Shown piece by piece: positions 7,676-19,931 of a stretch of DNA of 64,000 bases. Source of the stretch: Chitinibacter sp. SCUT-21 (lineage in GTDB: Bacteria > Pseudomonadota > Gammaproteobacteria > Burkholderiales > Chitinibacteraceae); contig CP102611.1 of assembly GCA_041874755.1 (NCBI GenBank), positions 3,162,001-3,226,000 on the forward strand, written 5' to 3'. How positions within the stretch are numbered: position 1 is the stretch's first letter; each line of letters starts with the position of its first letter. The position numbers and the translations under genes were made by a program. The notes beneath the pieces were generated by a model that saw only the letters and a program-made list of their open reading frames with translations, was not told where the DNA came from and did not search any database.

Positions 7676-9358
7676 ATGTATATTTACGACGATTACGATC
7701 AAAAAATCGTGGACCAGCGTGTTGCGCAGTACCGCGATCAAACGCGCCGCTACTTGGCTGGCGAATTAACTGACGAAGAATTCCGCCCTTTGCGTTTGCA
7801 AAACGGTTTGTATATTCAACGTCACGCACCGATGTTGCGCGTTGCGATTCCTTATGGTCATTTGCGCAGTGAGCAAGTGCGCAAGCTGGCCGAGCTCGCT
7901 CGTAAATACGACAAAGGCTATGTGCATTTCACTACGCGCCAAAACGTACAGTACAACTGGCCGGCGCTAGAAAATGTGCCAGAGATGTTGGCTGAGTTGG
8001 CTACCGTACAAATGCACGGCATTCAAACGTCGGGCGCCTGTATTCGTAATACCACGTCAGACCAATTTGCTGGCGTAGCGTTTGACGAGATTGTCGATCC
8101 ACGTCCTTGGTGTGAAATCATCCGCCAGTGGTCGACTTTCCACCCCGAATTTGCTCACCTGCCACGTAAATTCAAAATCGCCGTCAATGGCGCGAAAGAA
8201 GATCGCGCGGCGGTGATGGTGCATGACGTCGGTATCAATGTGAAATTGAACGACGCCGGCCAAGTCGGTTTTGAGATTTTCGTCGGTGGCGGCTTGGGTC
8301 GCACGCCGATGATCGGCGATTTGATCAAACCATGGCTCGAGCCAAAACACCTGCTGACTTATCTGAATGCCGTGCTGCGCGTGTATAACCGCTACGGTCG
8401 TCGTGATAATAAATACAAAGCGCGGATTAAGATTTTGGTGAAAGCGATGACGCCAGAAGTGTTCGCGGCCAAAGTTGAGCAAGAATGGGCGTTTGAAAAA
8501 GACGGCCCACAAACGCTAACCGACGCAGAAATCGCGCGCAATCATCGTTTCTTTACTGCTCCAGCGTATGAAACCCTGCCAGCTGACGATGCCCAATTTG
8601 TGGCTGCCAAAGCGGCTAATCCAGCGTTTGCGCGTTGGGTAGAACGCAATGTGTTCGCGCACAAAGTGGCGGGCTACGCTGCGGTAACGTTCTCTTTGAA
8701 GAAAACCGGCGTTCCGCCAGGCGATGCGACCGATGCGCAGCTTGATGACGTAGCGAATTTGGCCGACCGTTTCAGCTTTGGCGAAGTGCGCGTATCGCAC
8801 GGTCAGAATCTGATTTTGGCGGATGTGAAGCAATCTGAATTGTTTGCATTGTGGGAAGAAGCGAAGCGCATTGGTTTTGCAACGCCAAACATCGGCTTGC
8901 TGACCGACGTAATCTGCTGCCCAGGTGGCGACTTCTGTTCGTTAGCGAACGCGAAATCAATTCCAGTCGCGCAAGCGATTCAAGAACGTTTTGATAATCT
9001 GGATTATCTATTTGATCTGGGCGACATCGACGTCAATATGTCGGGCTGTATAAACGCGTGTGGTCACCACCACGTTGGCAATATCGGTGTCTTGGGCGTG
9101 GATAAAAACAACGCCGAGTATTACCAAATTACCTTGGGCGGCCGTCAAGGTTCGGATGCGAAGATCGGTAAAGTGATTGGCCCATCGTTCGCGCAAGAAG
9201 AAATGCCGGACGTGATGAGCAAGATTATCGAAGTCTTTGTCGCTAACCGCGAAGGCGACGAGCGCTTTATCGATGTGTTCGACCGTATCGGCGCTGAGCC
9301 ATTCAAAGCCAAAGTGTACGAAGGCAAACCAATTCGCAAGGAGAAAGCCGATGTCTAA
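7676..9358 (+). CDS. cysI: Sulfite (or nitrite) reductase hemoprotein, CysI family
   Basis: A 560-residue siroheme/4Fe-4S enzyme reducing sulfite to sulfide with six electrons in assimilatory sulfur metabolism. The cluster ligands are Cys415, Cys421, Cys458 and Cys462 (motifs CPGGDFC and CINAC), in the family spacing. The siroheme-side motif FTTRQNVQYNW is near residue 85. The frame is open further upstream to 7421, but ATG 7676 gives the family N-terminus (MYIYDDYDQKIVDQR). It overlaps the next gene by 8 bases, so the two are translationally coupled. No flavoprotein subunit (CysJ) is adjacent; electron donor unknown. Family members can also act on nitrite, so the substrate is inferred. Confidence 0.92.
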   Translation: MYIYDDYDQKIVDQRVAQYRDQTRRYLAGELTDEEFRPLRLQNGLYIQRHAPMLRVAIPYGHLRSEQVRKLAELARKYDKGYVHFTTRQNVQYNWPALENVPEMLAELATVQMHGIQTSGACIRNTTSDQFAGVAFDEIVDPRPWCEIIRQWSTFHPEFAHLPRKFKIAVNGAKEDRAAVMVHDVGINVKLNDAGQVGFEIFVGGGLGRTPMIGDLIKPWLEPKHLLTYLNAVLRVYNRYGRRDNKYKARIKILVKAMTPEVFAAKVEQEWAFEKDGPQTLTDAEIARNHRFFTAPAYETLPADDAQFVAAKAANPAFARWVERNVFAHKVAGYAAVTFSLKKTGVPPGDATDAQLDDVANLADRFSFGEVRVSHGQNLILADVKQSELFALWEEAKRIGFATPNIGLLTDVICCPGGDFCSLANAKSIPVAQAIQERFDNLDYLFDLGDIDVNMSGCINACGHHHVGNIGVLGVDKNNAEYYQITLGGRQGSDAKIGKVIGPSFAQEEMPDVMSKIIEVFVANREGDERFIDVFDRIGAEPFKAKVYEGKPIRKEKADV

Positions 9359-9854
9359 GGTGATTGTGAATCGTGAGATCGTAGAAAACCGCTGGACTCG
9401 CGTGGTTGCGGATGCAGAAGGTGGGGTATCTGTTCCAAGCGAAGGCGCTATCTTAGTTCCATACCAATACTGGTTGGCAAATCGCGATGCATTGGCGGGC
9501 CGTGAAGTGGCGGTGTGTTTTGCGCCAACGGATGAGCCAGAATCGTTGCCGGTCGATGCCAATACTTTCCCAATGATCGCGTGCGAGTTTCCGGCGTTTA
9601 CGGACGGTCGTGGCTTCACCATTGGCCGCTTGTTACGTGTACGTTATGGCTTTAAAGGCGAGTTGCGCGCGGTTGGCGATGTATTTAAAGATACGCTGAA
9701 CTACTTGGCGCGTTGTGGCTTTAACGCATTTGAAGTGCGTAGCGACAAAGACATCAATGAAGCAATAAAAGGGATTGATGACTTTACCGAGTTTTATCAA
9801 TCCAGCGTTGACGAACCAAACCCATTATTCCTGCGCCGTCCAGTTGCGGCTTAA
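9351..9854 (+). CDS. DUF934 protein, partner of CysI
   Basis: A 167-residue protein (MSKVIVNREIVENRW) of the DUF934 family, recognised by the block RLLRVRYGFKGELRAVGDV and the C-terminal FEVRSDKD. The gene begins inside the end of cysI (ATGTCTAAG, overlap 8 bases) and a GGAGAAA ribosome site precedes it. In many proteobacteria DUF934 follows cysI, and a role in assimilatory sulfite reduction, possibly electron supply or enzyme maturation, has been suggested; the sequence alone shows no cofactor motif. Confidence 0.85.
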   Translation: MSKVIVNREIVENRWTRVVADAEGGVSVPSEGAILVPYQYWLANRDALAGREVAVCFAPTDEPESLPVDANTFPMIACEFPAFTDGRGFTIGRLLRVRYGFKGELRAVGDVFKDTLNYLARCGFNAFEVRSDKDINEAIKGIDDFTEFYQSSVDEPNPLFLRRPVAA

Positions 9855-9880
9855 GAAGAGTTTGCATCTTTAATGATATA

Positions 9881-9914
9881 TACAAAGCCCGCGCCAGCGG
9901 GCTTTGTACTTTTT
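9881..9914 (+). terminator. Terminator of the cysI-DUF934 operon
   Basis: A perfect 12-bp stem TACAAAGCCCGC/GCGGGCTTTGTA with loop GCCA is followed by CTTTTT, 26 bases after the stop. Confidence 0.92.
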
Positions 9915-10057
9915 GTGTTTGGTTTTTGCGGTTTAGGCGCTGCGTTTGCTGGTGCTGGCCACTGTGTTTTGATTGGCTAGGCTAAATTGTTTGAAATTGA
10001 GTTTCCTTTGTCATCAATCACTTATCACCTTTCTTCGCTTTTCTTTGTCGATAAGTG

Positions 10058-10086
10058 TTGACGTGTTCTTGGGCGGTGGGTATAGT
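10058..10086 (+). promoter_or_regulatory. rRNA operon promoter
   Basis: TTGACG (-35, 10058-10063), a 17-base spacer and TATAGT (-10, 10081-10086) are near-consensus for sigma-70. A C-rich discriminator (TCGGCCTCTC) follows, as expected for a growth-rate-regulated rRNA promoter. Transcription should start near 10093, about 215 bases before the 16S. Confidence 0.88.
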
Positions 10087-10143
10087 TCGGCCTCTCTGCT
10101 GATGACGCAGCGAAACAAAACAAGTTTCACAGTGTCTCGCAAC

Positions 10144-10154
10144 GATCTTTAACA
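10144..10154 (+). promoter_or_regulatory. boxA antitermination site (leader)
   Basis: GATCTTTAACA closely matches the boxA consensus TGCTCTTTAACA that recruits NusB/S10 for rRNA antitermination, and it lies between promoter and 16S as expected. Confidence 0.75.
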
Positions 10155-10158
10155 AATT

Positions 10159-10183
10159 ACAGCCGATGAGTGTGAGTGCTTGA
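10159..10183 (+). other. 16S processing stem, 5' arm
   Basis: This 25-base arm pairs along its whole length with 11863-11887 downstream of the 16S, with a single G-U wobble. Such stems enclose pre-16S and are cut by RNase III. Confidence 0.85.
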
Positions 10184-10308
10184 TTCGTAAGTCGAAACAA
10201 GTGCTTGCACTCAGATGATAGGAAATAAACAAGACGAACTTAATTGTTCATCTCGTTTCTTTCTTTGAGTATTGAAGTACAAGCCAAGTAGTAAAAATAG
10301 CAGAGATT

Positions 10309-11843
<1,535 letters not shown>

Positions 11844-11862
11844 AAGAGAAAAGACCTTCGGG

Positions 11863-11887
11863 TCAAGTACTCACACTCATCGGCTGT
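11863..11887 (+). other. 16S processing stem, 3' arm
   Basis: Complement of 10159-10183; together they form the 25-bp helix that closes the pre-16S loop. Confidence 0.85.
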
Positions 11888-11957
11888 AGAGTTTGAAGAT
11901 ACAGAGAAAGTAGCTGAGCAATGAAGCAATTCATTGCAGGGTTACGGACTTGGTTGG

Positions 11958-11975
11958 AAGCTGGGTCAGTAGCTC
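11958..11975 (+). repeat. Stray copy of the tRNA-Ile 5' end
   Basis: AAGCTGGGTCAGTAGCTC here is identical to 12034-12051, which covers the bases just before and the first 13 bases of tRNA-Ile. The two copies are 76 bases apart, about one tRNA length. The rest of the first copy does not fold as a tRNA, so it looks like a relic of duplication or recombination. Confidence 0.8.
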
Positions 11976-12038
11976 TGGCGGCGTAGATTATCTAAAAGTA
12001 ATCGCGAAGTTAGAGATGATCTAGTGAAGACAAAAGCT

Positions 12039-12115
12039 GGGTCAGTAGCTCAGTCGGTTAGAGCACCGTCTTGATAAGGCGGGGGTCGCTGGTTCGATTC
12101 CAGCTTGACCCACCA
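12039..12115 (+). tRNA. ileT: tRNA-Ile (anticodon GAT)
   Basis: Full 77-base cloverleaf with the acceptor GGGTCAG/TTGACCC (one G-U), anticodon GAT at 12073-12075 within CTTGATAAG, T-loop TTCGATT and encoded CCA. Located in the 16S-23S spacer, the usual position. Confidence 0.97.
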
Positions 12116-12153
12116 TTGATTCATCAGTGGAAACAGCTTTGTAATGCCAGATT

Positions 12154-12229
12154 GGGGGATTAGCTCAGTTGGGAGAGCACCTGCTTTGCAAGCAGGGGGT
12201 CGTCGGTTCGATCCCGTCATCCTCCACCA
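12154..12229 (+). tRNA. alaT: tRNA-Ala (anticodon TGC)
   Basis: Full 76-base cloverleaf with acceptor GGGGGAT/ATCCTCC, anticodon TGC at 12187-12189 in a 5-bp stem CCTGC/GCAGG, T-loop TTCGATC and encoded CCA. Second tRNA of the spacer. Confidence 0.97.
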
Positions 12230-12529
12230 ATCACAAGAGTTCAGAATTCAGTGAGCAAGCAGATTTATTCTGGTTTGTTTATTTTGTTCTGGTTTCTTAA
12301 ATCAGAATGCCTTTGGCATCTGTATCGTTCTTTAACAAAATAGAAGAAGTAATATCTCCTAATTAAACAATGTGAGCATCAAGGCAACTTGGTGTGAACA
12401 GTAAATAAATTGGGTTGATTGTATCTCTGATCGAAAGATCAGCGTTGAATGACGTGAGAACTCATTCAACAAGTCGTAAATACCGATACTCTAAACCGAT
12501 GATACGGTAAAACGTGTTTGAGGTTATAG
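12230..12529 (+). other. Spacer between tRNA-Ala and 23S
   Basis: No gene. It contains a second boxA (12326-12337) and the 5' arms of the 23S processing stem: 12339-12353 pairs with 15486-15500 (15 perfect bp) and 12408-12422 pairs with 15445-15459 (with G-U wobbles). Small hairpins (around CTGATCGAAAGATCAG) lie between. Confidence 0.75.
12326..12337 (+). promoter_or_regulatory. boxA antitermination site (spacer)
   Basis: CGTTCTTTAACA differs from the boxA consensus TGCTCTTTAACA at two or three bases and sits at the normal place before the 23S gene. Confidence 0.75.
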
Positions 12530-15415
<2,886 letters not shown>

Positions 15416-15485
15416 TATAACCTGAGACGCGTTAAGCGACAGGTGCAATCGACCCGATTGTGAATGTTTAAGACAGAGAATAAAG

Positions 15486-15500
15486 ATTACTTCTTCTATT
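15486..15500 (+). other. 23S processing stem, 3' arm
   Basis: ATTACTTCTTCTATT is the exact complement of 12339-12353. With the 15445-15459/12408-12422 pairing it closes the pre-23S. Confidence 0.8.
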
Positions 15501-15552
15501 GATTTCGAGTGATTGCAAACCCAATGGGGTAAGCAGTTAACTCACCCAGTTT

Positions 15553-15669
15553 TGTCTGGTGACCATAGCGAGGTGGTCCCACTCCTTCCCATCCCGAACA
15601 GGACAGTGAAACGCCTCAGCGCCGATGATAGTGCGGATTGCCCGTGTGAAAGTAGGTCATTGCCAGACT
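15553..15669 (+). rRNA. rrf: 5S ribosomal RNA
   Basis: About 117 bases with the terminal helix TGTCTGG/CCAGAC and conserved blocks GTGGTCCCAC and CCGAACAG-AAACGCC. Last gene of the rRNA operon. Confidence 0.95.
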
Positions 15670-15679
15670 CCCAATAGAA

Positions 15680-15707
15680 AGCCCAGCTGAATCAGCTGGG
15701 CTTTTTA
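15680..15707 (+). terminator. rRNA operon terminator
   Basis: Perfect 10-bp stem AGCCCAGCTG/CAGCTGGGCT with loop AAT followed by TTTT, 10 bases after the 5S. Confidence 0.93.
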
Positions 15708-16206
15708 CTTTGCTGGTCGAAAAGCAGACTTTCAAATACTCACCGCAGTATTGCGTTGTCGCCGACCGAAAGTTAACCCGCTTTAGCTAGTTGTACCGAT
15801 CCAAATTGACCCAGATCTTCTACTTGTTCTGCTTAATTGCGTATTCTTAGGTAGAGGATAAAAGGTGATCGCTACCCTACTTTGTTACAAGCAGCTAGTG
15901 CTTTTTATCTGGAGCAAAAATCATTAATTGAATCCGCTACTGTATTTGACGTTCCCTTGCCACAACTGGAAAGTCTAGTACGAAATGCTGGAGTGAGCAT
16001 GGCGAAGGTGCTGAAAATGATTGCTCAGGGCGGAGAACAGTGATTCTTTACGAAGACACAACAAAATCTGCCGACTGTATGTTTTGCAAATTAATCCAAT
16101 AGGACGGGCTAGCAAGTCAGTCAAAGTGGAGGCTAGACTGATTAGCATTCGAAAGCGACGTGATTTTTAAGATAAATGATCCTTTGTAAGCTTCAGTCAC
16201 GACATT
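15708..16206. other. Gap between rRNA operon and glmS
   Basis: About 500 bases without a secure gene. The only coding-like signal is the pair of short overlapping frames listed at 15855-16102. The rest shows no promoter or repeat I can support. Confidence 0.5.
15855..16043 (+). pseudogene. Possible gene remnant, 3' end only
   Basis: A 62-codon frame, open after a TAG at 15852, ends with ...MIAQGGEQ-stop. Its composition is protein-like (for example PLPQLESLVRNAGVSMAKVL) but it has no ATG at the left and no ribosome site, suggesting a truncated gene. A second tiny frame (GTG 16040 to TAG 16102, 20 residues, with a CMFC motif) overlaps its stop in an ATGA-like way. I do not recognise either. 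It may equally be chance. Confidence 0.3.
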
Positions 16207-16238
16207 AAAAATGCCCCTTCGCTGCAAGGGGCATTTTT
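16207..16238. terminator. Terminator downstream of glmS (bidirectional)
   Basis: Perfect 13-bp stem AAAAATGCCCCTT/AAGGGGCATTTTT with a 6-base loop. A-run and T-run flank the stem, so it can serve the minus-strand glmS and any plus-strand transcript. Confidence 0.9.
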
Positions 16239-16318
16239 ATTGAGTCTAATTTCACGACTATATTAAACAATTCACGACTTTAATAGGATGAAATAGCATC
16301 CCCATCACAGCAATTTTA

Positions 16319-18154
16319 TTATTCCACAGTCACAGATTTTGCTAGATTTCTTGGTTTGTCGACATCGGTGCCTTTGCGGTGTGCTGTATGGTAGGCCAGT
16401 AGTTGCAATGGAATGGTAAAGACGATGGGGGCCAGTGGGCCGGTGTTAAGTGGTAAAAATACAGCGGATTTCACGTAGGGTAGTGCTGCTTCACAGCCTG
16501 GCTCGGCAATCAGATAGATTTGTCCACCGCGCGCTTCGACTTCTCGCAGATTAGACATGAGTTTTTCAAATAATCCATCGTTGGCTGCGCAAACGATGAT
16601 GGGCATATTTTCATCGACTAAAGCCAGTGGACCGTGTTTAAGCTCGCCGGCGGCATACCCTTCGGCGTGTATGTAGGCAATTTCTTTGAGCTTGAGTGCG
16701 CCTTCTAGGGCGATTGGGTAAAGCGTATTACGGCCTAGATACAGAGTGTGTTCGAAATGACTGAGCGATTGTGACCACGCCTCGATATATGTTTCTAAAC
16801 TCAATACACCACTGATCATCGCTGGCAGGCGTGGTAACCAGTTGGCTAGCTCTGCTAATTGATCAGCGGTTAGGGTTTTACGTGCACATGCTAGGCTGCC
16901 GGCGAAAAGATACAGTGCGGCCAGCTGGGTGGTAAAGGCTTTGGTCGATGCTACGCCAATTTCGATCCCTGCTTGGGTTAAGAGAGTGAGATCCGCTTCG
17001 CGAGTCAAGGTTGAATGCGGCACGTTACATAGCGCCAACGTGCTGACTTGGCCACGCTCTTTCGCATTGCGAATTGCCGCCAATAGATCGGCAGTTTCGC
17101 CTGATTGAGAGATGGCAATGATCAAAGTCCCCGCTTGTTCCCGGCCTTGGCTATACCTGTATTCGCTTGCAATGTCGACGCTGACTGGCATACCGGTATA
17201 TGCCTCTATCCAGTATCTGGCTACAAGACCTGCATGGTAGCTTGAGCCACAAGCAATGATTCGGATGGCCGTGGCTTGGTTAAAGATTTGCTCTGCAGTG
17301 CTGCCAAACAGTGCTGGGTTAAAGCCTTCATGTAGTGCTGGGTTGATGGTGTTGGCCAGTGCCAGGGGCTGCTCAAAAATTTCCTTTTGCATATAGTGGC
17401 GATAAGGTCCTAATTCGGCCGAATCACTACAAACATCCAGCATTCTCACCTGCCGGTGAACTACTTCGCCCTGTTTATTCCAAATCTGTATTGCTTGTCC
17501 ATCTAGCAGGGCGATATCACCTTCTTCGAGGTAAATCATTTTTTGCGTAAGAGGGAGTAGGGCTGCAATATCTGAGGCAAAGAAGCTTTCCTGAAAACCT
17601 TGGCCAATGACTAGTGGGCTGCCTTGTCGGGCGCAGATGACTTGGTGAGGATGAAGGCTGCTTAGTACGCCAATTGCAAACGCACCCTTGAGCAATTGAA
17701 TAGATGCTTGTACCCCGGAGAGAAAATCCGGCGTTTTGTTAAGTTCGTAATCAATTAGGTGAGCGATGACTTCGGTATCGGTGTCAGAACTAAATGCATA
17801 GCCACATTCAATGAGTTCAGCTTTTAGCTCGGCAAAATTTTCAATGATGCCATTGTGTACCACCATCACCTTGCTCCCACCTAAGTGGGGATGTGCATTG
17901 GCTTCGGTGGGTGCGCCATGCGTTGCCCAACGGGTGTGTGCAATCCCTGTGAAACCGCTGGTTTGAGCCGCTTTTTTTGCCAAGTCGGCGACGCGGCCAG
18001 CGACGCGTACACGCTCTAATTCGCATGCAGTGGCACTCGAGTTAATGACGGCAATACCGCTTGAGTCGTAACCACGATATTCCAGCCTTGATAATCCTTC
18101 CAAAAGCATGGGCACTACATTGCGAGTCGAGATCGCGCCTACAATTCCACACAT
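16319..18154 (-). CDS. glmS: Glutamine-fructose-6-phosphate aminotransferase
   Basis: A 611-residue cytoplasmic enzyme making glucosamine-6-phosphate from fructose-6-phosphate and glutamine, the first step to UDP-GlcNAc. The start ATG at 18154 gives MCGIVGAIS, exposing Cys as the N-terminal glutaminase nucleophile; an upstream extension would destroy this. The glutaminase domain (about 1-240, with THTRWATHG-like HTRWATHGAP) is followed by two SIS isomerase domains (SQSGETAD near 350) and the C-terminal NLAKSVTVE signature. No glmS ribozyme is expected or seen. It supplies precursors for peptidoglycan and for the sugar polymers encoded downstream. Confidence 0.97.
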   Translation of the reverse strand: MCGIVGAISTRNVVPMLLEGLSRLEYRGYDSSGIAVINSSATACELERVRVAGRVADLAKKAAQTSGFTGIAHTRWATHGAPTEANAHPHLGGSKVMVVHNGIIENFAELKAELIECGYAFSSDTDTEVIAHLIDYELNKTPDFLSGVQASIQLLKGAFAIGVLSSLHPHQVICARQGSPLVIGQGFQESFFASDIAALLPLTQKMIYLEEGDIALLDGQAIQIWNKQGEVVHRQVRMLDVCSDSAELGPYRHYMQKEIFEQPLALANTINPALHEGFNPALFGSTAEQIFNQATAIRIIACGSSYHAGLVARYWIEAYTGMPVSVDIASEYRYSQGREQAGTLIIAISQSGETADLLAAIRNAKERGQVSTLALCNVPHSTLTREADLTLLTQAGIEIGVASTKAFTTQLAALYLFAGSLACARKTLTADQLAELANWLPRLPAMISGVLSLETYIEAWSQSLSHFEHTLYLGRNTLYPIALEGALKLKEIAYIHAEGYAAGELKHGPLALVDENMPIIVCAANDGLFEKLMSNLREVEARGGQIYLIAEPGCEAALPYVKSAVFLPLNTGPLAPIVFTIPLQLLAYHTAHRKGTDVDKPRNLAKSVTVE

Positions 18155-18345
18155 GGTTTCATCCTTGAATGATGCGTTGCACAAGCGAACTTTAGGGGAC
18201 TGTGTGATTACTGTCGCTAGATAAAACACCTTATGCAGTAATGGCAAGGGAATTTTTCTTGGGTGACCGTTAGACGGATGGCCCTATCAAAGCTAAGGTG
18301 GCTCGCTAGAGTGAACTATAGGTTTTATGCGGGTTGGAGCGTGAT

Positions 18346-18645
18346 ATGGCGAATCAATTATTAAGTTTAGGGGTGATCGGCGTACGTTTACTTGATCGAA
18401 TATTGACAGCCAAAGCACTCTACCCTGAGGAGTTGGCAGATCAGATCGTGGATGACATCAATCTGTATCTAAGCCGAGCCCCGGATGCTGAAAAGGCGAT
18501 GCTGTTTAATTTGGCTTGCGAGGTGCATGAGGCACTAGCGGGGCGCTATGGCCGGGTTGATACACCCCAGACTCGGCTAGATATTTCACATTTGATGGGT
18601 TTGCTGGTCTATCGAGCCAAAATGAGCGCTGGCCAAGGCCGTTGA
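18346..18645 (+). CDS. Small conserved-looking protein of unknown function
   Basis: A 99-residue, probably cytoplasmic and mostly helical protein. ATG 18346 has a TTGGAG ribosome site at 6-7 bases; an alternative TTG (18334) lies within that site and is disfavoured. No signal peptide or membrane helix is present. Visible features are the segment AKALYPEELADQIVDDINLYL and a hydrophobic C-terminal helix (SHLMGLLVYRA). A remote resemblance to DUF5713-type proteins is possible but weak. Divergent from glmS, upstream of the AI-2E-family gene. Confidence 0.6.
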   Translation: MANQLLSLGVIGVRLLDRILTAKALYPEELADQIVDDINLYLSRAPDAEKAMLFNLACEVHEALAGRYGRVDTPQTRLDISHLMGLLVYRAKMSAGQGR

Positions 18646-18772
18646 TAATATTTGTGCCGATCCCGTAATTACTGTGCGGCTTTTTCTTTCTATATGCTTA
18701 ATAAAGAGGAGTGATTTGAGGTTTTGAGTTATGCTTGGGTGCAATGAGTGTATACCAATGGCAGATTGAGCA

Positions 18773-19876
18773 ATGAAATTCAAAACCTCGGAATTAATTG
18801 AGCCCCTAGTAGCCTTAGGGGCTTTATTTTTATTATGTCTTACAGTCTATGCCATTATGAAACCATTTTTGGCTGCTAGTTTGTGGGCTGCGATTTTGGT
18901 GTTGAGCACGTGGCAGCCTTATATGTATTTAGTGAACAAGCTCAATGGTCGCAGAGCTCTGGCCGCGATTATATTGCTTGTCACACTTTGCTTATTTTTC
19001 TTGCTACCGGTTTTGTATGCGGCGAGTGATTTTGCCAGTGTGGGGGTTAGTTTCTTTGACAATGTGCGGCGAAGTTTTGAAGCTGGTTGGCCGGCATTGC
19101 CAGAGTGGTTGGTTCAGCTTCCCTTGGTCGGTACATCGTTAAATGATTTTTGGGTCGGAATAGGGGCTCATGATGCTAAAACGATGTCTATGATCCGAGG
19201 GCTAATTGCGCCTATCTCGCAATGGGCCATTATGATCGCGAGTGAAATTGGTGGAGGCATGTTGTTGATGTTTATGAGCCTATTTATTGCCTTTTTTATC
19301 TACCAAGATGGTGAGCATATCCGTGAGTGGGTTCGAGGTCTGATGTCACGAATTGCAGGAGAAAGAAGTACTGATCTGCTGGCGGTTTCTGTCGTCTCAA
19401 CCAAAGGCGTGGTATACGGATTTCTCGGTACTGCAATTGCTCAGGCCTTATTATCATGGGTTGCGTACTTGATTGCTGGTGTACCGAATGCGCTCTCGCT
19501 GGGGTTTGCGAGTTTTATCCTTGCATTGTTACCTGGCGGCCCTGTTTTGTTGGGGTTACCTGCAGCGGCGTGGTTGTATCACCAGGGTGATATTGGTTGG
19601 GCAATTTTCTTGGCGGCATGGATGTTGTTGGTGGTGAGCTCGGCCGATAATGTGATAAAGCCACTTTTGATCGGCAAGGGCAGTAATTTGCCATTTATAT
19701 TAATTCTATTTGGCGTTTTAGGTGGCGCAATCGCTTTTGGTATGCTCGGTGTTTTCATTGGCCCTGTGTTGTTGACCATTTTCTATGAAATTGCTCGCAC
19801 TTGGATTTTGCGTCCAGCGGCTTTGCCACCTGATGCTATCGTGGGCAAGCCAGAAGATGTAACTAGACTGCCTTAA
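18773..19876 (+). CDS. AI-2E transporter family (PerM/YhhT-type) membrane protein
   Basis: A 367-residue inner-membrane protein with about eight hydrophobic helices: a pair near the N-terminus (LGALFLLCLTVYAIM and WAAILVLSTW), a third near 65-85, then a soluble stretch (about 90-145) and a C-terminal bundle. The family signature near the end, SSADNVIKPLLIGKG, is clear, as is the following glycine-rich FGVLGGAIAFGMLGVFIGP. Family members have been linked to autoinducer export, Na+/H+ antiport or permease functions, so the substrate cannot be read from sequence. Monocistronic with its own terminator. Confidence 0.9.
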   Translation: MKFKTSELIEPLVALGALFLLCLTVYAIMKPFLAASLWAAILVLSTWQPYMYLVNKLNGRRALAAIILLVTLCLFFLLPVLYAASDFASVGVSFFDNVRRSFEAGWPALPEWLVQLPLVGTSLNDFWVGIGAHDAKTMSMIRGLIAPISQWAIMIASEIGGGMLLMFMSLFIAFFIYQDGEHIREWVRGLMSRIAGERSTDLLAVSVVSTKGVVYGFLGTAIAQALLSWVAYLIAGVPNALSLGFASFILALLPGGPVLLGLPAAAWLYHQGDIGWAIFLAAWMLLVVSSADNVIKPLLIGKGSNLPFILILFGVLGGAIAFGMLGVFIGPVLLTIFYEIARTWILRPAALPPDAIVGKPEDVTRLP

Positions 19877-19880
19877 ATTG

Positions 19881-19912
19881 AAAAGCCCGACGTTATCGAT
19901 GTCGGGCTTTTT
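19881..19912. terminator. Shared terminator between AI-2E-family gene and chemoreceptor
   Basis: Perfect 11-bp stem AAAAGCCCGAC/GTCGGGCTTTT with a 9-base loop and flanking A/T runs; it lies between two converging genes. Confidence 0.9.
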
Positions 19913-19931
19913 ATTCTCGATGTAATTCAAC

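Larger units (their letters stand above)
9915..10308 (+). other. rRNA operon leader and upstream region, no gene
   Basis: No coding sequence is supported. The stretch contains the rrn promoter at 10058-10086, a boxA-like sequence near 10144 and the 5' arm of the 16S processing stem at 10159-10183. The remainder upstream of 10058 is AT-rich and may act as an UP-type element. Confidence 0.7.

Noticed and set aside
16319..18247. A longer GlmS start at 18247
   Set aside because: It would place residues before the catalytic N-terminal Cys, which must be residue 2 before Met removal.
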